Assembly: GCF_007666205.1 (NCBI RefSeq)
Contig: NZ_VDOR01000001.1
Span: 372,001-436,000 of the forward strand
From: Kocuria palustris
GTDB lineage: Bacteria; Actinomycetota; Actinomycetes; Actinomycetales; Micrococcaceae
DNA: 64,000 bases
Direction of reading: 5' to 3'
In this document: positions 32,117 to 41,196 of the stretch, in pieces
Position numbering within the stretch: the stretch's first letter is position 1
Layout of the letters: every line of letters begins with the position of its first letter
Translations under genes and position numbers: made by a program
The notes under the pieces: model-generated
What the model was told of the DNA's origin: nothing
The model's database searches: none
Seen by the model: only the letters and a program-made list of their open reading frames with translations

Positions 32117-33160
32117 GTGTCGCAGAACCCCCAGGACGACGAGATCCGCCCGGAGGGCGGGCAGCCCCAGCACGAGGCCCCGCGCTATCAGGTCCCGGGC
32201 CAGCAGCCCCCGACCGATCAGCAGCGCGGCGACGGCTCGGGCTCCTCCTACGGAGCCCCGAGCTTCGGATCGCAGCAGCAGGCATCGCCCGGGCAGGGCG
32301 ACGATGCCGCGCGGGGCTCCGGCTCCGGCAGCTCTGCCGTCGGAAGCTCGGCGGCGGGGGGCTCCGGCTACGGGCAGCCCTCCTACGGCGACTCGAGCCA
32401 GAGCCAGTCCCCGTACTCGCAGCCGTCGCACGGCCAGCAGGGGTACGGCCAGTCGGGCTATGGCCAGTCCGGTGAACCGCAGGCCTCTTCGTACGGGCAG
32501 GCTCCCCAGTACGACCAGACCGGCTACGGCCAGGCTCCGGCCTACGGCGGCCCGCAGCAGGCGTCCCAGGGCGCGCCCGGATACGGCCAGGCTCCCGCCT
32601 ACGGCGGTCAGCAGGCGGCTCCCCAGTACGGCGGAGGCCAGACCCCGCAGTACCAGCCGACCCAGGCCGGCGGTCAGTGGAACGGCGCCCCGGCGACGAC
32701 CACTGGCGCTCCGGGGAACCTCAAGCGGCTGCGCAGCCTGCTGATCGCCTCGGCGGTGCTGTTCCTGCTGCTGGCGCTGGCGCAGATCATCGGCCGCACG
32801 ACCATGGCCTATGCCCGGTCCCTGCAGGACGCCGCTCAGATGTACGAGGGCCTCGGGATCCCCATGAGCGGCGCCCAGACCGGCGGCCTGGCCTTCGGCG
32901 TGAGCAACATCATCAGCTGGGTGGTCACCCTGGCCCTCTACGCCCTGGTCTTCGTGCTGCTGACCCGCGCACCCGGCCCTGCGCGCATCCTGGGCATCAT
33001 CCTGGCGATCCTGGGCTCCATCGGCGCGCTGTTCGCCTTCATCAGCGCCTTCGCCTACGGCTGGGCCGCAATCCTGGTGATCCTCGCGGGGCTGGCGTTC
33101 ATCGTCGTGAACATCATGTGGATCGTCCAGGCGGTCAAGACGAAGCCCGCGACCCGCTGA
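32117..33160 (+). CDS. Membrane protein with a Tyr/Gly/Gln/Ser-rich low-complexity N-terminus
   Basis: A 347-residue protein. Residues 1-205 are low complexity, with repeated YGQ units (GYGQSGYGQSG, YGQAPAYGG), and lack charged clusters. Four C-terminal transmembrane helices follow. GAAGGAG precedes the GTG at 32117. Such prion-like tails on small actinobacterial membrane proteins are of unknown role. It has the same plan as the preceding gene. Confidence 0.72.
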   Translation: MSQNPQDDEIRPEGGQPQHEAPRYQVPGQQPPTDQQRGDGSGSSYGAPSFGSQQQASPGQGDDAARGSGSGSSAVGSSAAGGSGYGQPSYGDSSQSQSPYSQPSHGQQGYGQSGYGQSGEPQASSYGQAPQYDQTGYGQAPAYGGPQQASQGAPGYGQAPAYGGQQAAPQYGGGQTPQYQPTQAGGQWNGAPATTTGAPGNLKRLRSLLIASAVLFLLLALAQIIGRTTMAYARSLQDAAQMYEGLGIPMSGAQTGGLAFGVSNIISWVVTLALYALVFVLLTRAPGPARILGIILAILGSIGALFAFISAFAYGWAAILVILAGLAFIVVNIMWIVQAVKTKPATR

Positions 33161-33192
33161 CATCGGCCCGCCCGCACCGGTGCTCGGAGCGG

Positions 33193-33228
33193 CGCCCCGG
33201 TCCCTGCCGCCCGGCAGCGACCGGGGCG
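33193..33228. terminator. Bidirectional hairpin between convergent genes
   Basis: Perfect 10-bp outer arms (33193-33202, 33219-33228) with an inner 5-bp stem lie between the low-complexity membrane protein and yihY. Confidence 0.65.
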
Positions 33229-33316
33229 TCGTCCGTCGTGGCCCCGGCGCGCGCCGTCTCCGGCGAGCCTGCTCCGGGCCGCGAGGGCCCGGAGCCATCG
33301 GGTGCTCGGCTCTCGC

Positions 33317-34660
33317 TCAGCCGTCCTCCCGCTCGTCGTCGCGGCCCGCTTCCGGGCCCGGGCCGGGGTCCTCGGTGGAGCGGCGCCGCTCGAGCTGATG
33401 CCGCAGCGCGCTCGCCGCGGTGGAGCCGCCGCCCCGGGGCATGCGGTGCACGGCTCTGGTCGTGGCCGAGCGCAGCTCGCCCCAGCTGTGCACGAGCGCC
33501 TCGCGGAAGGCCTGGGCAGAGGAGTCGCCGTCCTCGGCGGGCACCTGGCGAGCGCGCTCCTCGTCGGCGGCCTCCCGGAGCTTCTGCTGCATCGCCGGCG
33601 TCCCGGTGACGGCCAGGGGGCTGTCGGCCTCGGTCAGCCACAGGGAGCGAGGCAGGCGGCGGGACAGATCGTCCACCGCGCTCTGCGCCACGATCTGCCC
33701 GAGCCTGGTGGCCTTCTGCCGGTCGTCGCGCAGGAAGTCGAGGGTCCAGCGATGGCGCGGGCGCAGATCGATGCGCTCCCAGGCCCGCAGGCCGATCGCC
33801 AGCTGCCGAGCGCGCAGCAGCTCGGCGTCCAGCGCAGCTCCGGCGATCAGCACGATGCTCGCGCACCAGGTCAGCACCAGGACGATGAGAACGCCGTTCA
33901 GCGTGCCCAGCAGGGCGTCGACGCTGCCGGCGATCGTCGTCAGCCAGCCCAGCAGCACCGCCATGGCGAACAGCGCCACCACGCTGACCAGTGACCCGGC
34001 GCTCATGATCCCGAAGCGCGGCAGCTCGACGTTGGGGCCCATGTGGTAGGCCACGTTGACGTAGATCACGAGCACGAACAGCAGCAGCGGCCAGCGCAGG
34101 AGGTTCCACGCGGAGACGACGGCCTGGTCGATGCCGAGGACCTCGCCCAGCCGGGAGGCCAGGTCCCCGCCGACCGCGATCATGAGCGCGGCGGCGGCGA
34201 TGGCCACCAGCAGCACGATGGTCTCGAAGAAGACGATCGTGCGGAACGGCAGGAACTGCCGGCCCTCGCGGGTGTCGTAGATCCGGTGCATCGAGCGGTG
34301 GAACGCGGCGACCGCGTTCGAGGCTGCGATCAGGGTGCCGATGAATCCCAGGATCGCACCGGCGACGGTGCCGCCGTCGGGGTTCAGCGAGTGCAGGGAC
34401 TCCGTCAGCGCCTCGGTGTCCACGGGCGGGAAGAGCACACCCACCAGATCGACGATCCCCCGCAGGACTCCCTCCTCCAGCCCCAGCAGGTTGATGATCG
34501 ACACGAGCGAGACCAGCAGCGGGGCGATCGACAGCAGCAGGAAGAACGTCATCGACGCCGCCTGGTCCCAGACCTGGATGTAGATGAGCTTCATGACCGC
34601 GCGGCGGATGACATGCAGGACCGTCAGACGGGGGCGCTGGAGGGTCTGAGATCGCGTCAC
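33317..34660 (-). CDS. YihY/BrkB family membrane protein
   Basis: A 447-residue integral membrane protein with about six helices (residues 35-290) of the YihY/virulence-factor-BrkB family, once called RNase BN. Recognisable parts are AASMTFFLLLSIAPLLVSLV and NAVAAFHRSMHRIYDTREGR. The C-terminal 150 residues are cytoplasmic and charged. Function of the family is unsettled. It is divergent from the cardiolipin-synthase-like gene with a short gap. Confidence 0.87.
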   Translation of the reverse strand: MTRSQTLQRPRLTVLHVIRRAVMKLIYIQVWDQAASMTFFLLLSIAPLLVSLVSIINLLGLEEGVLRGIVDLVGVLFPPVDTEALTESLHSLNPDGGTVAGAILGFIGTLIAASNAVAAFHRSMHRIYDTREGRQFLPFRTIVFFETIVLLVAIAAAALMIAVGGDLASRLGEVLGIDQAVVSAWNLLRWPLLLFVLVIYVNVAYHMGPNVELPRFGIMSAGSLVSVVALFAMAVLLGWLTTIAGSVDALLGTLNGVLIVLVLTWCASIVLIAGAALDAELLRARQLAIGLRAWERIDLRPRHRWTLDFLRDDRQKATRLGQIVAQSAVDDLSRRLPRSLWLTEADSPLAVTGTPAMQQKLREAADEERARQVPAEDGDSSAQAFREALVHSWGELRSATTRAVHRMPRGGGSTAASALRHQLERRRSTEDPGPGPEAGRDDEREDG

Positions 34661-34762
34661 GCTGGGCTTCCCGGGTCGGGGCAGGGCCGATCGATGAGGT
34701 CGGGCGGGGGCGGGGCCATCCTCCCACGTCGCCTCCGGGCCGGGTCACGTAGGCTTCGCCTC

Positions 34763-36019
34763 ATGCTCACTCGAATCCCTCAGCCGGTGCGCCGGATCGT
34801 CGCCCGGACCGCCGCCCGCGCCGCGGTGGGCGTCGTGGCCGTGCAGGCCACCACGATCGCCGGCCTGGTCGGCTACGACGCCGTGAAGAAGCACTACCGC
34901 AAGTCCCGCTCGGGGTTCCCCAAGCCGGGGCACTACGGGGCAGACGTGGCCGGATCGGACATGGAGGTCTTCACCTACGGCGCGGAGCTCTACGACGACA
35001 TGATCGCGTCGATCGACGCCGCGCAGCGCACCGTCTACCTCGAGACGTACCTCTGGAAGGGCGACGAGTACGGCCGGCGCTTCCGGGACGCGCTCAACCG
35101 CGCCGGCGCCCGCGGTGTGGACGTCAAGGTCATCTACGACGGCGTCGGCAACATGGTGGTCGATCCGCGCTTCTACCGCTTCGGCCCCGGCGTCCAGGCC
35201 TATCGCTTCCCCGTGGTCCGGCCGCGGCTGCTCGTGACCCCGCTGCGGGCCAGCGGCCTGACCCACCGCAAGCTGCTGATCGTGGACGACCAGTACTCGT
35301 ACATCGGCGGCTACAACCTGGGCTCCACGTACGCGACCGAGTGGCGGGACACCCATCTCAAGATCTTCGGCGCCGACTCGTGGCAGCTGCGCCAGGCCTT
35401 CGTCGCGACGTGGAACACGATCGCGGCCAGGAAGTTCGAGCAGATCGAGCGGCTGAACCCGACCGAGTGGGAGTCCCGGGTCCGGGTCCTGACCAACATG
35501 CCGGTGCGCCGCGTGTACCCGATCCGCAACATGTACCTCCAGGCGATCGACCAGGCCTCGCGCAGCATCTTCATCTCGACGGCCTACTTCATCCCGGATC
35601 AGCAGATCCTCGACGCCCTGATCCGCGCCCGGCACCGCGGCGTGGACGTCCGCCTCATGTTCCCGGCCGAGTCGAACCACGTCGTGGCGGACTGGGCCTC
35701 CCGCGGCTTCTACTCGCAGCTGCTGCGCGAGGACATCACGGTCCTGCAGTACCAGCACGCCATGATCCACGCCAAGACGGCCACGATCGACGGCATCTGG
35801 TCCACGATCGGCACGGCGAACATCGACCGCCTCTCGCTGAGCTTCAACTACGAGGTCAACATCGAGATCGTGGATCGGGACCTCGCGGCCGTGATGGAGC
35901 GGATCTTCGAGTTCGACAGCGACAACTGCCACCGGGTCACCAAGCAGGAGTGGGACGAGCGGCACCCCCTGGCATGGGTGGGCGAGGCCGCTCTCGCACC
36001 GTTCCGCCCGCTGCTCTGA
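34763..36019 (+). CDS. Phospholipase D family cardiolipin synthase
   Basis: Probably joins phosphatidylglycerol molecules, or a CDP-linked lipid, into cardiolipin at the membrane. The 418-residue protein has one N-terminal membrane helix and two HKD motifs: HRKLLIVDDQYSYIGG and HAKTATIDGIWSTIGTANID. No Shine-Dalgarno precedes the ATG at 34763, so translation may be leaderless. Phospholipid genes also open this window. Confidence 0.88.
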   Translation: MLTRIPQPVRRIVARTAARAAVGVVAVQATTIAGLVGYDAVKKHYRKSRSGFPKPGHYGADVAGSDMEVFTYGAELYDDMIASIDAAQRTVYLETYLWKGDEYGRRFRDALNRAGARGVDVKVIYDGVGNMVVDPRFYRFGPGVQAYRFPVVRPRLLVTPLRASGLTHRKLLIVDDQYSYIGGYNLGSTYATEWRDTHLKIFGADSWQLRQAFVATWNTIAARKFEQIERLNPTEWESRVRVLTNMPVRRVYPIRNMYLQAIDQASRSIFISTAYFIPDQQILDALIRARHRGVDVRLMFPAESNHVVADWASRGFYSQLLREDITVLQYQHAMIHAKTATIDGIWSTIGTANIDRLSLSFNYEVNIEIVDRDLAAVMERIFEFDSDNCHRVTKQEWDERHPLAWVGEAALAPFRPLL

Positions 36020-36064
36020 TCCGGGCTCGGACCCGATCCGTCCCGGCGGGCATGGGGCGGGCGG

Positions 36065-36114
36065 AGGACGACGGGGGGCGACCGGCATCAGCCGGTCGCC
36101 CCCCCCGTCGTCCT
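36065..36114. terminator. Strong bidirectional terminator hairpin
   Basis: A 22-nt left arm (36065-36086) pairs with 36091-36114 around an ATCA loop, with only a 2-nt C bulge. It lies between convergent genes. Confidence 0.85.
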
Positions 36115-36159
36115 GAGCCGCCGCCCTGCAGGAGCAGGCGGCTCGGGTCGGCTGCGGGA

Positions 36160-36519
36160 TCAGTCCTCGTCGTTGCGGTGCACGTACCAGGCGACGGCCA
36201 GGACGCCGACGACGACGAAGCCGCACAGGGCGGCGCCGAAGCGGTCGTCGTCGTACCAGGGCGTCCGGCCCGAGGCCAGGCCCCGGCCGCGGGCGCCGGC
36301 GGAGCTGACCTCGGCGGCGCGGCTGCCGGAGCCGACGCGCTCGCGGGAAGCGAGCGGGCCTGCAGCGGCGGCGCCGTGGTCCGAGTGCTCGGGGCGGCCG
36401 TGCTCGGCGGCGTAGGCGTCGGGCGTGGTGCCCTCGCGCTGGGCTGCGATGGCCGTGGGGGTGCCGGCGGCGGGCGTCTCGTGGTACTCGCCGTGACCGG
36501 GGATGGCATTGTGCGGCAC
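36160..36519 (-). CDS. Small unknown protein with one C-terminal membrane helix
   Basis: A 119-residue protein without recognised homology. The N-terminal 90 residues are polar and disordered (His, Gly, Ala, Arg), followed by one helix GAALCGFVVVGVLAVAWYV and a short charged tail. The GTG at 36519 has AGAGGAG upstream. It lies between two hairpin terminators and appears monocistronic. Confidence 0.65.
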   Translation of the reverse strand: MPHNAIPGHGEYHETPAAGTPTAIAAQREGTTPDAYAAEHGRPEHSDHGAAAAGPLASRERVGSGSRAAEVSSAGARGRGLASGRTPWYDDDRFGAALCGFVVVGVLAVAWYVHRNDED

Positions 36520-36647
36520 GTGTGACTCCTCTGTGCTCGAAGGGCGGGGTGCTGGCCGGGGCGTGCGCGTCCGGCCACTGCCTCCAGCGTAGCCCGCGTC
36601 ACCTCGCTGCGGCTCGGCCGTCGGGCGCGGATCAGCCCGGACATGCA

Positions 36648-36680
36648 GAAGCGCCCGGTGCGATCCGCACCGGGCGCTTC
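36648..36680 (-). terminator. Terminator of the cold-shock gene
   Basis: Perfect 15-bp stem with an ATC loop, 15 bp beyond the csp stop. Confidence 0.85.
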
Positions 36681-36695
36681 CGAAGCATCAGGTGA

Positions 36696-36902
36696 TCAGT
36701 CGATCACGGTGATGTTCGCGGCCTGGAGGCCCTTGGGGCCCTCCTGGACCTCGAACTCCACGCGCTGGTTCTCCTCGAGCGAGCGGTAGCCGCTGCCGTT
36801 GATGGCGGAGAAGTGGGCGAAGACGTCCTGCTGGGAGTCATCGGGGCTGATGAAGCCGAAGCCCTTGTCGGCGTTGAACCACTTGACGGTGCCGGTCTGC
36901 AT
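36696..36902 (-). CDS. Cold-shock protein (CspA family)
   Basis: A 68-residue single OB-fold RNA chaperone with both nucleic-acid-binding motifs, KGFGFI and VFAHF. It is full length: [16 protein letters not shown] to the end NITVID. GGAAGGA lies about 11 nt upstream of the ATG. A long AT-richer untranslated leader is likely upstream, typical of csp genes. Confidence 0.96.
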   Translation of the reverse strand: MQTGTVKWFNADKGFGFISPDDSQQDVFAHFSAINGSGYRSLEENQRVEFEVQEGPKGLQAANITVID

Positions 36903-37651
36903 TGTTCTGGTCGATCCTTCCGGAACGGTTGACGAGGCGCCGACTTTCGGCGCTCGTTTGCCGTCGTGCTCCACATGACTACATCCGAGTGGACTACGTC
37001 GACCGCCTTGGTGAGCGGCAGTGGGTCCCGTCGATGCGGGGGTCGTACGACAACTGATGATGACGGTACACGAGTCGGAGCCCGTGCGGTGAGGCCGACG
37101 GGGCAAATGTCCGCCTGAGACGCCCGGAGGGCGTCGCGCCGATCACATCCGAGGCGCCCAGGGGTGTCCAGCCAATGCCCAGAGCATCCCCCGGCAAGGT
37201 GCAAGCGCATTCCAGCGCCATGCCAGGCGCGCGGGGTTGGGTGGTGCACACCTCGGCAACGAGGGCAGCGACGTCGACTGGAGGGTTCGCGTCAGCTGAG
37301 CTTCCCGCACCGGGAGGACGGTGGTGGTGCGTCGTCCATCCGCAGCAGATGAGGTGCGGGGAGGGGACACACAGAGAGCCGTTCGACGCCAGCCCCTGGC
37401 GTCGAACGGCTCTCTGCGTCGTGCGCGAGGATGCGCAGCCCCAGGGCGGCCTCAGGACGCGACCCGGGGCGAGCGCGGGCCGTTCCGCTTCCGGGCCGGG
37501 ACGCGCCGGCTCCTGTGGGCCCTAAGGGGGACGGGATTCTGACGGGCCGGCCGTCCTGGGGCGGGTGCCCGCCGCTACTGTGAGGATCTCCGGGGACCCG
37601 TCAGCCGCTGCCCGTTCTGGCGCCCCCGCCGAGCAGGGAGGTCGAGGCGCC
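36903..37651. other. Gene-poor 750-bp region
   Basis: No convincing coding frame was found. The first 150 bp probably hold the csp promoter and leader. The centre holds a long perfect hairpin at 37372-37416. The final 100 bp presumably hold the promoter of the gene at 37652. An unannotated RNA could lie here. Confidence 0.5.
37372..37416. other. Perfect 21-bp hairpin with CCC loop
   Basis: Arms 37372-37392 and 37396-37416 pair without mismatch. No gene ends nearby on either strand, so it may end or form part of a noncoding RNA, or be a repeat-element remnant. Confidence 0.6.
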
Positions 37652-38338
37652 ATGTCATCCGGTGTCGACCCGGGGGGTCACTACCTCACCGACAGCCCCA
37701 CGGCGTGGCGCGTGCGGATCCGCGTGCTGGACACGGCATCGGCCCTGACGCACGTCGACTCGCAGACCATCGAGCGCGCCCGCAGCGGCGTGGCTCGCGT
37801 CTTCGAGGTCGCCTTCGCAGCCGTGGTGCGGGCGGAGAACGCCGACCGGCTGGTCCGAGCGACGCCGCTTCGGGTCGAGCACGTGGAGCTGGGCCGGGGC
37901 AGCATCGGGCTGTGGTTCGACGTCCGCGACGAGCGCAGTCGGCTGGCCCGCCTGGTCACCGAGCCCTCGGTGTGGGCCGAGAGCGTCGATCGGCTGCTCG
38001 GGATCGCCTCGAAGGAGCTGATCGCGATCCTGCGGAGCCAGCTGATGCGGTTCGAGGTCGCCGCCGATCAGCTGCTCGTGCGGCGGATCCCCGGCCCCGA
38101 CGGCCCCCGCTCGCGGGTGGAGGTCTCCGTGCCGGGGGCGCCGCCGTCGCGCATGCACTCCGATCTCTGGGAGTGGGCCCTCGGCGACGACGGCCGCGCG
38201 GCGCGCCGGGACCTGCTCGCGGTGCTCGCGGCGCCCGGGGTGGACCGCCTCGAGATCATCTTCTACGAGGGCCAGGAGAGCGAGCACGTGATGGTCGTGC
38301 AGAGCACGCAGGGGCTGCGGGACTTCGCCGCAGGGTGA
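37652..38338 (+). CDS. Unknown soluble protein
   Basis: A 228-residue acidic/basic mixed protein with no recognised domain. It has alternating strands and helices (WRVRIRVLDTAS, VEHVELGRGSIGLWFDVRD, VDRLEIIFYEGQESEHVMVV) and no signal peptide or membrane segment. GGAGGTC precedes the ATG at 37652. The gene ahead of a lipoprotein gene starts a two-gene strand run. Confidence 0.65.
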   Translation: MSSGVDPGGHYLTDSPTAWRVRIRVLDTASALTHVDSQTIERARSGVARVFEVAFAAVVRAENADRLVRATPLRVEHVELGRGSIGLWFDVRDERSRLARLVTEPSVWAESVDRLLGIASKELIAILRSQLMRFEVAADQLLVRRIPGPDGPRSRVEVSVPGAPPSRMHSDLWEWALGDDGRAARRDLLAVLAAPGVDRLEIIFYEGQESEHVMVVQSTQGLRDFAAG

Positions 38339-38359
38339 GCCGCGGATGATCGGGGGATC

Positions 38360-39274
38360 ATGGGGGACAGCATCGGGAGTCCGGAGAGGACGTCGGGGAC
38401 GAGGAGGCGGGGGTTCGCCGTCGCGGCAGCGGGGGCTGTCGGAGTGAGCGCGCTCTCCGGGTGCACGGCGGGCAGCGGGGAGCCGGCCAGGGCGCAGGGC
38501 GTCACGTGCCTCGCGCCCGAGGCCCTGCAGGTCCAGGTCGCGCACAAGCCGGGGGAAGGTGAGCTGATGATCATCTCCGGCGGCATCGGCGCCACCGAGC
38601 TGGCGACGGGCGATGCCCCCTCCGCCGGGCACCCGCAGGCCCCCGGCGGCGAGATGCCGGTGCAGGATCTGCCGCCCGGGGTCCATGCTCGGATCGCAGA
38701 CACCTCGAGCGGAGAGGTCGTCCGAGCCGAGACCCTTGAGGGCGGCGTGGCCGGCACCGGGCCCCTGCCCGAAGGCGACTACCTCGTGGGGCTGGTCTCC
38801 GTGGAGCAGCCCGGTCGCATCGACGGGGTGGCCACGGCCGAGCTGCGGATCGACGACCGGGGCGGCCTGGTCGGCCGCCCCGCCGTGGAGCGCAGGCGCG
38901 AGCTGCCCGTGACGGGGCTGACGATCGACGACGGAGCTCTCAGGGCGGAGCTCAGCCCTGCGGAGGAGGCCGCGGCCGAGGCCGAGTGGTGGCTCGACGC
39001 CCCGGGAGCCGGCGCGTCCGGAACGACCGGGGAGGACGGGACCCTGAGCGTCGAGGGGGTCTCCGACGGGCCGCACACGCTGAATGCCGCCGCCGCCTCC
39101 GAGCACGCGCCGGGGATCGTCGAGCAGGCCGTGCGGTGCGAGTTCGGCGCGACCGACGGCGAGCTGATGCCGACGCCGGGCGCCGTGCGGACCGGCGATC
39201 CCGACCCGACGGATCCCGCCGCGGGCGCGGATCCGGGCCGGGACTCGAGCGCAGCGGCCGGGCAGCAGGGCTGA
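38360..39274 (+). CDS. Unknown secreted lipoprotein
   Basis: A 304-residue precursor with a twin-arginine-like start (TRRRGFAVAAAGAVGVSA) and lipobox LSGC near residue 35. The body shows immunoglobulin-like strand alternation, for example GPHTLNAAAASEHAPG, and ends in a Pro/Asp/Ala-rich tail. No family is recognised. It is 21 bp after the previous unknown gene. Confidence 0.62.
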   Translation: MGDSIGSPERTSGTRRRGFAVAAAGAVGVSALSGCTAGSGEPARAQGVTCLAPEALQVQVAHKPGEGELMIISGGIGATELATGDAPSAGHPQAPGGEMPVQDLPPGVHARIADTSSGEVVRAETLEGGVAGTGPLPEGDYLVGLVSVEQPGRIDGVATAELRIDDRGGLVGRPAVERRRELPVTGLTIDDGALRAELSPAEEAAAEAEWWLDAPGAGASGTTGEDGTLSVEGVSDGPHTLNAAAASEHAPGIVEQAVRCEFGATDGELMPTPGAVRTGDPDPTDPAAGADPGRDSSAAAGQQG

Positions 39275-39506
39275 GGCCCGGGCGGCGCGGCTCCGGGCCG
39301 GTCGGCGGGCCCGCCCTGCCGCGGCATCCTGTCCGCCGGGCTTCACCGAGTGTTCATCGCACGAGGCCCGCGCGGGCGGATCGCGGTGCCAGGCTGGGGG
39401 CCGCTCCTCACGATCCCGACGACGCCCGCGCCGTCCCTGCGGTCCGCTGCGGAGCACAGCCATCAGCCACGGGCGCCGCAGCCGGCGTGCCTGCACAGGG
39501 AGAGCC

Positions 39507-41180
39507 ATGACCGCGCACGATCCATTCGCACGTCACGAGACCGAGGCATGGGACGCGGAGGGGGCGGTCCGCGCCGGCCGCGCCCGCAGCGGGGCGGGGG
39601 AGTCGGCAGGCCGCGTCCTCCGGCCGTCCCGGCGCGCGATGCTCGCCGGCGCGGGCCTGACCGGCGTCGGAGCGGCGACCGCGGGGCTGGCGACGCCGAC
39701 GTTCGCGGTGACCGAGGACAATCCGTTCCAGCTCGGCGTCGCCTCCGGCGACCCCTGGCCCGACGGCTTCGTGATCTGGACCCGTCTGGCCCTGATCCCG
39801 GAGGCCGAGGACGGCCGCGGCGGGATGCCCCGCTCGAACATCGTGCTGACCTGGGAGGTGGCCGAGGACGAGGCCTTCACGCGGGTGATCCGCAAGGACC
39901 GGGTCACTGCGACCCCCGAGACCGCCCACGCGGTGCACGTGACGCTGACGGGCCTGGAGCCGCAGCGCGAGTACTGGTACCGGTTCTCCGCCAACGGGTA
40001 CCGCTCGCGCATCGGGCGCGCCAAGACCGCGCCTGCCGCCGGGGCCATGCCCTCCAGCCTGAGGTTCACGATGGCGTCGTGCGCCCAGTGGGAGCACGGC
40101 TGGTTCACCAGCTACCGGCACATGGCGCAGGAGCGCCCGGACCTGATGCTCCACCTGGGCGACTACTACTACGAGCACTCGGCGGCCGGCTATCCCGTGA
40201 GCTCCGGGGCCGTCCGCTGGCATCCGGTGGGGGAGATGCGCGACCTCGCCGCCTACCGCCAGCGCATGGCCATCTACAAGTCGGATCCTGACCTGCAGGC
40301 CGCCCACGCGGCGGCTCCCTGGGCCGTGATCTGGGACGACCACGAGGTGGACAACAACTGGGCCGACGACACCCCTGAGGTCGTGCAGGCGGACTGGATG
40401 CGTCGCCGCCGCGATGCCTTCCGGGCCTACTACGAGAACATGCCGCTGCGGGCATCCTCGGCGCCGACCGGGTACGACATGCAGCTCTACCGGCGCATCC
40501 AGTGGGGGCAGCTGGCCACCTTCCACATGCTCGACACCCGCCAGTACCGCGACGACCAGGCCAATGCCGATCTGGTGAAGATCATCGGGAAGCAGGCCAA
40601 GGACCCCCGGCGCACCATCACGGGGAAGGCGCAGGAGGACTGGCTCCTGCAGGGCTTCGGGGCCTCGACGGCGCGGTGGGACTTCGTGACGCAGCAGGTG
40701 CCCTTCGTGCAGTACGACCGCAACGGCGGGCTGCACGTATGGGGGGACATGGACTCCTGGGACGGCTACATCGGCTCCCGCGGCCGGGTCATCGACGGAT
40801 GGGTGGGCGCGGGCGTCCGCAATCCGGTGGTGCTCACGGGCGATATCCACGAGTCCTTCGCCGCCGAGATCCTCTCGGACTTCGCGGACCCGACCTCCGA
40901 GCCGGTGGGCGTGGAGCTGATCACCACCTCCATCACCTCGGGCGGCGACGGCTCCGACGCGTCGGCGTCGAACCTCCAGTACAACCCGCACATCAAGTTC
41001 AACAACGACCTGCGCGGCTACCTCTCCGTGGAGGTCACCCCGCAGGCCACGACGGCGCGGTACCGAACGGTGGACAGGGTCTCGGTCCAGAACCGGCCGG
41101 TCGCCGAGCGAGCTCGGTTCGTGGTCGCCGACGGCGACCGCCGGCTGCACAAGGTGCACGACACGCCCCTCGGGTCCTGA
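39507..41180 (+). CDS. phoD: Secreted alkaline phosphatase D (PhoD family)
   Basis: A 557-residue phosphomono/diesterase exported by Tat: RPSRRAMLAGAGLTGVGAA follows a polar leader. It has the PhoD N-terminal fibronectin-like domain and the metal-site motifs: SCAQWEHGWF, LHLGDYYYEH, WDDHEVDNNW and VVLTGDIHESF. It likely releases phosphate outside the cell. GGGAGAG precedes the ATG. Confidence 0.9.
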   Translation: MTAHDPFARHETEAWDAEGAVRAGRARSGAGESAGRVLRPSRRAMLAGAGLTGVGAATAGLATPTFAVTEDNPFQLGVASGDPWPDGFVIWTRLALIPEAEDGRGGMPRSNIVLTWEVAEDEAFTRVIRKDRVTATPETAHAVHVTLTGLEPQREYWYRFSANGYRSRIGRAKTAPAAGAMPSSLRFTMASCAQWEHGWFTSYRHMAQERPDLMLHLGDYYYEHSAAGYPVSSGAVRWHPVGEMRDLAAYRQRMAIYKSDPDLQAAHAAAPWAVIWDDHEVDNNWADDTPEVVQADWMRRRRDAFRAYYENMPLRASSAPTGYDMQLYRRIQWGQLATFHMLDTRQYRDDQANADLVKIIGKQAKDPRRTITGKAQEDWLLQGFGASTARWDFVTQQVPFVQYDRNGGLHVWGDMDSWDGYIGSRGRVIDGWVGAGVRNPVVLTGDIHESFAAEILSDFADPTSEPVGVELITTSITSGGDGSDASASNLQYNPHIKFNNDLRGYLSVEVTPQATTARYRTVDRVSVQNRPVAERARFVVADGDRRLHKVHDTPLGS

Positions 41181-41196
41181 GCAGGACCGGAGCCCA

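Noticed and set aside
32400-32660. Regular short repeats that could look like a CRISPR-like array
   Set aside because: They are in-frame YGQ codon repeats inside a coding gene, with no uniform repeat-spacer lengths.
37143-37542. Several 60-115-codon frames in the gene-poor region
   Set aside because: They lack ribosome sites, overlap each other in different frames and read through the perfect hairpin; none looks like protein.
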